64,000 nt of DNA from Scolanthus callimorphus (Eukaryota; Cnidaria; Anthozoa; Actiniaria; Edwardsiidae), in contig CM066921.1 of NCBI GenBank assembly GCA_033964015.1, forward strand, positions 24,347,355-24,411,354. The letters run 5' to 3'. Under the pieces are notes generated by a model that was given only the letters and a program-made list of their open reading frames with translations, searched no databases and was not told the DNA's origin. This document shows positions 56,440 to 64,000 of this stretch, one piece after another. A program made the translations under genes and the position numbers. The stretch's first letter is position 1; each line of letters opens with the position of its first letter.

Positions 56440-57872
56440 CCAGGTAAGAAGCTTGTCGTTGCCGAGAGCACCTCTTGACACGTCAGAGCACAAAGGCTTA
56501 CAAGATGAAGAGATTGAGCTTTATGTTGATAGTGTTTTGAGTGAACTCCCAGCTAGTGACAAAAGGCTGGCTGAAATTCGAGAGCGCCAGAGGGAAGACG
56601 ATATCTGTAGACAACTTGCAGTTTACTGTAAGGAAGGATGAGACATTTCCCTTGTGTGCTTAGAGCATATTGGATGGAAAGAGGGAATGAAATCACCTTA
56701 GTTAGTTCGTGGTCTTTTGATGAAAGGTCCCAGGCTTATTATCCCAGCAAGTATGAGGCTAGATATGCTTGACCTGATCAATGAAGGGCATCAGGGCATT
56801 AACAAGTGCCGTGTTCGTGCTAGAGCATCTGTATGGTGGCCGGAATCAGTAAGCGAATTGAAGACCTAGTACACGGTTGCAGACAGTGCGCCGAACACAG
56901 AAACCCAAGACCAGAACCCCTTATACCATCAGCAGTACCCGAAAGGCCATGGCAGATTGTTCCATTTGAAAGGTCGTGCATACCTGATTGTCTTTGATTA
57001 TTTCAGTAGACTCACAGTCTTCTCCAGAAACCATCAGAGCACTGATGTCGATATTTGCAAGACATGGGATTCCACAGATCGTTCGTTCAGATGAAGGTCC
57101 TCAGTACAAGTGACATGAGTTTCAAAAGTTTGCAAAGGACTGGGGATTTGATTGGATTCCTAGTAGTCCAAGGTATGCCCAATCAAATGTTGCAGTAGAA
57201 AGGTCAGTGCAAACTGCAAAGAATTTGATGAGGAAAGAGAAAGATCCAGCAATTGGATTGCTTGCTTATCGTTCAACGCCACTAGAAAATGGTTACAGTC
57301 CTGCATTGCTACTATTTGGTAGGAACATAAGGTCAAGATTCCCAGTTGCTGAGAGACAGCTACAGCCAAAATGGCCCGATTTGAGTGAGTTTAGAGACCA
57401 GGAAGTTAGAAAGCAGCGTCAGAAAGAGCAGTTTGATGCTAGACACGGAGTTCAAGAACTACAAGAACTTCCAGTTGGAGCTACAGTGTGGGTGCGAGAC
57501 TTGAAGGTTCCTGCAAGTGTTACGGAAGCAGCAAACACACCCCATTCTTACATAGTAACCACACCCAAAGGAACAGTGCGTAGAAATAGGAAGTTTTTAT
57601 GCGAGTTTAAACCTAAAGGTAGTGAGCAAGGCGAGGTCCCTGTAAATGTACAAGATCATGTGTTGCCAGAAGCAGAACATCTGAAGACATCGCCTAAAGT
57701 TACACCAGATACCCATGTCAAGGCAACGGCCCCGGAAGTTCCAGCGTTTGAAATAGAAAACGAGTTACCCGCTGTAGTGTCGAGTTGCCCGCTATATGTT
57801 TTAATAGGAGTTATCTGTGTACAAATGCCAAAAACGAAGATTGGACAACAAGGAACGCGACATTTGAAATAG
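56440..57872 (+). pseudogene. Ty3/gypsy integrase-region remnant
   Basis: Fragments in all three frames follow the layout of a K02A2.6-like gypsy Pol: RNase H-integrase connector with PASDKRLAEIRERQREDD (56470-56638), zinc-finger part HQGINKCRVRARASVWWP, GCRQCAEHRNP, core with VRSDEGPQY (second Asp) and VAVERSVQT (Glu), then a long open part 57207-57745 with LLAYRSTPLENGYSPA, FGRNIRSRFP and a C-terminal VGATVWVRDL region. The segment holding the first catalytic Asp is deleted or scrambled near 56965. Several stops and frameshifts (for example TGA near 57113) make it inactive. No LTR was found. Confidence 0.8.
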
Positions 57873-58145
57873 AAAACGAGTTACCCGCTGTAGTGTCGAG
57901 TTGCCAGCTATATGTTTTAATAGAAGTTATCTGTGTACAAATGCCAAAAAACGAAGATTGGACAACAAGGAACACGACATTTGAAATAGAAAACGAGTTA
58001 CCCGCTGTAGTGTCGAGTTGCACGTTATATGTTTCAATAGAAGTTATCTATGTAGAAATGCCAAAAAACGAAAATTTAAACAACAAGGAACACCACATTT
58101 GAAATAGAAAACGAGTTACCCGCTGTAGTTTCGAGTTGCACGTTA
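57747..58145 (+). repeat. tandem repeat, 116-118 bp unit, over the gypsy ORF tail
   Basis: Units start at 57747, 57863, 57980 and 58098 (last partial), each with GAAATAGAAAACGAGTTACC, GCTGTAGTGTCGAGTTGC and TGTACAAATGCCAAAAA. The first unit is in frame with the end of the gypsy ORF. GAGTTGCCCGCT words reappear at about 59218-59262. 58146-58599 carries no other feature. Confidence 0.9.
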
Positions 58146-58599
58146 AACAAACATGCTCTAAAACACCAGCTCGGAAAACTGAGCCGCTTTCCCTCTTTTA
58201 CGTCATGTTGAAGTTTAGTGATGTTTTGCCCAGATAATGTAAATAAAAATTCTGATTTTCCCACGGTCGCATGTGTTTTTCGGTTGAATGCAATGGTTGA
58301 ATGTAATATTTTACAAACGAGGTTTGCTCCCGTTAAACACAATAAGAGCTGTTTTTTTTGCACGGTCACGTGATTGATGACGTCACCTTGCGAAAGTGCA
58401 TGTTTGATCTGATCATGGGCTATTTGTCATATTTTCGAAGTTCTTTTGGCACTTTTCCATTCTGGTTTCGAGATATACGCTTTTTTCCCACGGTCACGTG
58501 ATTTATGACGTAATGTTCATAGTAAATATACCTTCTTGTTTGTTTTGTTATTTGTACACTCAAGTGAAAGTTTGAAGATTATCGGCTAAAACGGGGACA

Positions 58600-59036
58600 A
58601 TTTATCGCCCGGGGGGGGGGGGGGGTTCTCCCATGTAAGAGTGATAGGGGTGCTCGTCGGGACATCGGAAAATATACCCTAAAAAATACCAGGACACAAG
58701 AAATCCAACCCCTAAAAAATACCTTATAAAACAAAATGACCCCTAAAAAATACTAACAATAAACCTTTTTTGTTATTGTTTATTGTTTTTCATCTCAAAA
58801 CAAGCTTATTTTAGAGCTATAAATGAACAAAGAAAGAAAGAAAACGTTTTACTTGGTTTGTGACCCTTGTATTCATTTGAGTACCCCTAAAAAATACCAT
58901 TTATTAGTGAAAGCCACAATGTTTCTCCGATACCCCCTAAAAAATACCTGAGAGTCGATTTTGACCCCTAAAAAATACGACGAGCACCCCTATCAGGTCG
59001 ACATATGAAGAAACCCCCCCCCCCCGGGATTTATCG
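58600..59036. mobile_element. poly-G MITE with perfect 8-bp target duplication (hAT-like)
   Basis: Body 58608-59028 (421 bp) begins CCCGGGGGG and ends CCCCCGGG; ATTTATCG flanks both sides (58600-58607 and 59029-59036). GGGGTGCTCGTCGGG / CGACGAGCACCCC are inner inverted repeats and CCCTAAAAAATACC recurs inside. 59037-60251 has no assignable gene. Confidence 0.85.
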
Positions 59037-60251
59037 GCCAAAAAGCGATTTATCGACTTGCCCGCTGAAATGTAAAACGTCACTGGATCACGTGATTGAT
59101 AATATGTAATTAAACATATACGTGAAGTTATTTGTTGTCATATTTGTACACTTGTGTGCGAGTCTCATGATGATTGGTCAAAAGCCTCGGGAGATATGGG
59201 CCAAAACATCACATTCTGAGTTGCCCGCTAACTTCACCGAGTTGCTCGCTGAGTTGCCCGCCAGCTTCACCTTGGTATTTTTCTCCTGTAAGTATAAGCT
59301 ACGTATGATACTACAGAATAGTATGATCTGGTAGCTGTTTAATCTGTTCCATATAAAGCAGTAACCAGTGTAATATTCATCATGCCATTCTTAATGATAT
59401 CTTCCAGCCATCTTTTAGTTATTTTAAGGTTATTAATTTTAATAATTAATGATAACAGAAATGACACTTGATTGAACATGTCTCATAATTGAACATGTCT
59501 CATGTCTTAAAACGATGTATGAACAATCCACATAAAACACATGAAAACGAAAATTTACAGTGGAAAGGATGATGAATCAACCAGTAGGGAAAATTATATC
59601 AGATCTATAGCCCAATATAGCCATAGATCTATCTGACAAAAACCATGCATGGGGTTTCTAAAGAATTGTTTATACAAGCTGTGCATTTCATTCAGCCTTC
59701 GTCATCAGGGATTGGGAAGACTGAAGGACCATTAATCCCAGGCTAGATTCCTGAGAGGGCCACGCGTTTCTGCTTTGGTACCAAGGCCCAACCCAACGCG
59801 TAAATGCAACAAGGCCAGTTCTTTAGAGGATCGCCTAAGAGGTCAAAACCACCGCTGCTGAACATTTTCTATCGACACCTGAATTACTTTGACCGTAATG
59901 TCCCATTTCAAGTGATATCTTGAATTTATATCATCCCACTTGAGTTCGTCAGCCAATCAGGAACGAGATCTATTGTCCTGATATTCAACGGTATCGGGTC
60001 ACTGACCTGATATGCGACCAATTCATCTAAAACTCTTGTAAAAGACTTGAAAAATAGTTAAAACATCCATTTTCTTTAGTAAAATAATTAGAATAAATAT
60101 AGTCTGGAGTTTGCGACGGCAAAAAAAACACAAAATGGTTTTCTGTCGCGACGGCAAAATGAAGTTTGTCTTTACAAAAACGCAATTTTTTTTAGCTGAG
60201 GACACAAGTTTTTCTTTATTTGGATGTTTAGGTGGGATGATAAATAAATAA

Positions 60252-60388
60252 TCGGGGAAATTTGGTTTGATTCTGCAAAATATCAGAGCTCGTTTGGTCT
60301 CGCCATGGGTATTTTGGCTCGACGCAGAACCACAGCTATCGACCAAACTCGCCTGATATTTTGCCGAATCCAACCAAATTTGCCCGAC
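60252..60388. repeat. 137-bp palindrome
   Basis: TCGGGGAAATTTGGTTTGAT and CAAAATATCAG pair with CTGATATTTTGCCGAATCCA and CAAATTTGCCCGA on the right. Confidence 0.75.
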
Positions 60389-60448
60389 TATATATAATTG
60401 TAAGTGCACGCGCGGCGCGATTATTTAGAGAAAACATGTGAGCCAATA

Positions 60449-60641
60449 GATCTCCTCTGCTTGGGCGTAATGTTTTGCCCATTTCAGATCACGTGGCATT
60501 CCCATGAGTATTCTCTCTTTGTTTGGAATGCTTCCATATTCATATATTCTTCAGTGCGTAGCAGAAAAAGAAAGAAAAAATACTCATGGGAATGCCACGT
60601 GATCTGAAATGGGGAAACATTACGCCCAAGCCGAGGAGGTC
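60449..60641. mobile_element. MITE copy B of the 48283-48663 family
   Basis: GATCTCCTCTGCTTGGGCGT ... CCAAGCCGAGGAGGTC; about 70-bp inverted ends, short loop, no SINE insert. Confidence 0.85.
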
Positions 60642-60738
60642 TTTGAGCGTTTTATCCAAATGATTTCACGAATGAAATCACAAATGATTTCGGCATTTAA
60701 AAATTCGCTTGCGAGTTGGAGTTTGTTTACTAATGTTA

Positions 60739-61558
60739 CTACAGTAACAAACAGGACGAGGAAGCATTCCACCCGTGCAGAGACCTCGTAAAGCAGTAAC
60801 TTGTGTCTTGCATCGTCTCTTGACAATGAGTCTGCAAGGCACCCTCTAGCCAGAGCCCCATAAAACCTGCCGTTACAATCCCACCCGATAGAGCGAACGT
60901 GAGAAAAGCGCGCGAAAATTCTTTGTAACGCTGTGCCATGCCTTTTCCCGCCACTGCAAACGTGTTGAGGTAAAGCGCGCCTTCCGTCACGCCTGTCACG
61001 CAAACCACTAGTAACGCAACGCCAAAATTCGGGAGCAGCCTGAACCAGCTACTGATGATCAGAAAAATCAAATTGGCAGCGAGTATAAGAGCGAGGATCC
61101 ACGTGTGCTTCGTGACGACGACACAGTTCGGTTTGATGGATAAAATTATCAGCCCGTAAATGCGACCAACAAGCTCTGAAGCCCAAAATGTGAACGTGTA
61201 GTACTGGAAATGGTTACGTGGATCGAGCGGGGAGTTTTCAAAAGCAATCGTTGTCATAACAGCGTTCATGATAGTATAGTTGGCGAACAACCCAATGTAT
61301 AACGGTACTGCCAGGGACAGGTTGCTTTTGGCGGCTGAAAGCTTTTCTTTCCATGTCAATTTGAGGTGACCATTTGCGTCTTGCTCTTGAGGGTGTCGGT
61401 GACCAGGGGGGTGTACAGCACTTGTTGTCGGTCACCCTCAGGGGAGGCCTGTCTGGCTCGTTTTGTTATCATCCATGGGATCAAGGGGTAGATGGGTAAG
61501 AAGATGAGGAGGATTAGGAGCATGGTTGTTGGATTCACACAAAATACGGTGGTCACGA
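60739..61558 (-). pseudogene. C-terminal exon of a CLN3 (battenin)-like membrane protein, frameshifted
   Basis: An acceptor (TTTCGTTCCAG) opens the exon at 61558 on the minus strand. The first frame has a membrane segment (LLILLIFLPIYPLIPWM) and a hydrophilic loop, ending in TGA near 61356. The second frame then gives LTWKEKLSAAKSNLSLAVPLYIGLFANYT, NHFQYYTFTFWASELVGR, then hydrophobic segments and GALYLNTFAVA...EFSRAFLTFALSGG, an arrangement seen in the C-terminal half of CLN3 proteins (late endosome/lysosome membrane, NTFAxx motif). The frame change lies between about 61340 and 61400; no intron fits. N-terminal exons would lie beyond 61558 and are not seen in the window, which is filled by repeats. 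It ends at the stop 60739-60741. Confidence 0.65.
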
Positions 61559-61939
61559 CTGGAACGAAAGGAAACAGACATACAATATTGTCAACTGCTG
61601 TAGCAGGCGTCCCCTCACAATGACAAGAAATATCCTGTATTAATATACAATCTTCGTTCACTGGACAAAGTGCGCGGACCCATTGGTTAAAACTGATCAC
61701 GTGAGTTTTCGTTACCTAGCGACATCAAACGGGACGAGTGCGTTATTGGTAATAACGCATAAAAATCGTGCAGTGTTCACTGCAAGTGAAAGTCTTTCTT
61801 GATTTTACAACTTATTAATACTTATCAATAATTTATAATGATGTTTTCTATATTTCCGAGCTATCAGAATGCAGTTCATGTACCTAAAATATTCCGAATT
61901 CAATTAAAATACTTGCATTTGAAGTCCAAAAGTTGTAAT

Positions 61940-62032
61940 TGCTGGCAATACAATGAACTCTAAATTTTTGAATACTGCACTCGGCTAACGCCTCGTGCAG
62001 TATTCAAAATTTCTCGTTCATTGTATTGCCAG
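61940..62032. repeat. 93-bp palindrome
   Basis: GCTGGCAATACAATGAACTC ... GAATACTGCACTCGG pairs with CGTGCAGTATTC ... GTTCATTGTATTGCCAGC. Just upstream of it, 61559-61939 holds no recognised feature apart from the presumed intron. Confidence 0.8.
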
Positions 62033-62512
62033 CGCGTGCGTGTATTTGTCAACAAAACACGTAATAAAAATCCCTAACCCATAATTACTATTCACCAAAT
62101 CGACGGAGATCCAATTCCGCGCACTCTGATTGGCTTCTTAAACTCGGCATATCATAGGGTAATCACTAATATTGCGTCGCGCGCGGGTTTGGTGTTATCG
62201 CAAACTTTTCTGCGCAATCTTGATAAAAATTTCATATTTTATCCAATCGGTTTGATGGACACTAAAACAACTTTTCCCCTCAGGGTCGATGGATATATGG
62301 CAGTGGTAGGATATATGCGTACCTCAACGCTTTGCGTCCCAGTTTGTATTTTTCATACACGTATGCCTGACAAGGGAGGGCATGAGCTGCCCTCTCGAAA
62401 CAGGCCTGTAGTAAAACGTGAGATGAGACTTTGTGTTGTCTCTCCTGTGTCGCGTAAGCTTAGCTCTCCCGTGTTGAGCGCTAAATATTCCTAAAATAAT
62501 ATATAATTATTT

Positions 62513-62532
62513 CTATCTATCTATCTATCTTA
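62513..62532. repeat. (CTAT)n microsatellite
   Basis: Five CTAT tetramers next to TTATTTCTAT. Short simple repeat. Confidence 0.8.
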
Positions 62533-62657
62533 TTTCTATAGCGCGACTTCCTCAAAAGCCTACCCTTCTCCCCTTCGTCCACTACACAAGGGCAGAAACA
62601 TTCTGAATTTACTGCGATTTTCATAATTCTGCGAACTAATGCGCTTTATTGTTATTG

Positions 62658-64000
62658 TTTATTTATTTATTGCTCGGAGCGAGCGTAGCGAGCGGAGAGC
62701 AAGTCTATTCTTGCCGTTACATGCGTGAGAGGTGATTTTTCATGTCCACAAAATCATCTACCCCCTCTCAAAAGTGAGGTCAGCGGTCGATATATGCGCC
62801 GTACATGCGCGAGATGTTAGTATAGACAATGTTCATGTCCATATGCATTCTTGACGTTGTTCAAATGACATTTGACCTCAGAGTTCGCGTTTTCGATAAC
62901 TGACACGTAGTTTTAATTACGATCGAGCAATGTTTATCAGAATTCAGCTAGGGTGTTCATTAGGCTTACGGGTTTCCAGTTGGTCAAGCAAACAAGTGAA
63001 AATTGTGAAAATTATCAAAGGACAAGGTTCACAATTTGTGTTAGCGCTAGTCCATAGTAGGTCAAGAAATATTGAAGTCTTACTTTGAGATACTTTGCTT
63101 ACATTTCTGTTCATGCTGACGTTGGCACTTAGCGGGAGCTACACCTAGTCAATGCAAGATTTAGCTTTTATCTAAACCTCTCGAGACCACTCAAAGTGAT
63201 GCCCGTAAATTTGTGAGACCGATAACTTAGCTGAGCAAGTGAGCAACCGTCATATTCGATTTAGCTTACAACGAAACCCAGCTCTTACAGCTGTCAACCA
63301 GACCGTTCCGAACTAGATCTAGGCGCCCGAGAGAAATTCAATATTTGTAGATAAAACCCCCAAAACATTTCCGGCAGAAACTGCACCTTTACAGTCTACA
63401 ACATTTCAACGATACCTCATTGTCTGATTTTACTGCCATAGCTCCGAGCATTCCCATATCTTTCAGGTATTTCTAGTTTATTTATTTATTGCTCGGAGCG
63501 AACGTAGCGAGCGGAGAGCAAGTCTATTCTTGCCGTTACATGCGTGAGAGGTGATTTTTCATGTCTTTTTCATGTCCACAAAATCATCTACCCCCTCTCA
63601 AAAGTGAGGTCAGCGGTCAATATATGCGCCGTACATGCGCGAGATGTTAGTATAGACAATTTTCATGTCCCGGTAGCAATGTTCATGTCCATATGCATTC
63701 TTGACGTTGTTCAAATGACATTTGACCTCAGAGTTCGCGTTTTCGATAACTGACACGTAGTTTTAATTACGGTCGAGCAATGTTTATCAGAATTCAGCTA
63801 GGGTGTTCATTAGGCTCGCTGGTTTCCAGTTGGTCAAGCAAACAAGTGAAAATTGTGAAAATTATTAAAGGACAAGGTTCACAATTTGTGTTAGCGCTAG
63901 TTCCATAGTAGGTCAAGTACGCGAAATATTGAAGTCGTACTTTGAGATACTTTGCTTACATTTCTGTTCATGCTGACGTTGGCACTTAGCGGGAGCTACA
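62658..64000. repeat. long tandem repeat, 819-bp unit, running off the window
   Basis: Bases 62658-63476 form one unit; 63477-64000 repeat its first part almost exactly (TTTATTTATTTATTGCTCGG, CCCCCTCTCAAAAGTGAGG, GTTTTCGATAACTGACACG and so on), with two small insertions (about 63561 and 63670). Each unit starts with an imperfect palindrome GCTCGGAGCGAGCGTAGCGA. No ORF of note. The copy number cannot be known from this window. Confidence 0.9.

Noticed and set aside
62657..64000. CRISPR-like array
   Set aside because: The repeats are hundreds of bases long and contiguous without unique spacers, and the genome is eukaryotic.

Overview
The window is eukaryotic, almost certainly from an animal and most likely a cnidarian (a stony coral is my best guess, from the mix of Penelope-like, BEL/Pao, MITE and SINE families; this is inference, no marker gene proves it). 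Host exons are short, have consensus GT/AG borders and are separated by kilobase introns. Between them lies dense and often nested mobile DNA. I see no CRISPR array, operon, bacterial promoter or rRNA gene.

Layout. 0-2.5 kb: one candidate host exon and two truncated LINE remnants. 2.5-6.7 kb: a broken EXO1-like nuclease gene (minus strand) between two minisatellite arrays of the same unit, then a G-rich MITE. 7.0-10.2 kb: a Penelope-like retroelement with an inverted repeat at its 5' side, RT and GIY-YIG domains, one internal stop and a lost 3' end. 10.9-15.8 kb: a complete, young BEL/Pao LTR insertion (331-bp LTRs, 5-bp target duplication) that lacks the protease active-site region and the integrase core. 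16-21 kb: a decayed multi-exon gene on the minus strand with a RING-like finger and a cysteine-peptidase-like C-terminus. 21.4-25.3 kb: AT-rich TTAAC arrays, a large hairpin and a palindromic element. 25.9-33.7 kb: a PIF/Harbinger transposase fragment, several MITEs, a small putative secreted ORF and a second Penelope fragment.

34.1-44.4 kb holds the only intact host gene: six exons with consistent splice phases (344 aa), an N-terminal PH domain and an acidic tail with several tyrosine motifs, probably a membrane-recruited signalling adaptor. Its introns carry an antisense LINE, ATCGATTAAT-rich repeats and MITEs. 44.7-55.3 kb is a MITE/SINE graveyard that includes elements with clear 9-bp, TTAA and TA target duplications. 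56.4-58.1 kb is a broken Ty3/gypsy integrase region followed by a 116-118 bp tandem repeat. 60.7-61.6 kb is a C-terminal exon of a CLN3 (battenin)-like membrane protein with a frameshift. From 62.66 kb to the window edge is a tandem repeat with an 819-bp unit.

The genes do not form a pathway. The main themes are host genes being broken by small lesions, several of them in or beside homopolymers (so assembly error must be excluded), and retroelements that moved recently although they are coding-defective.
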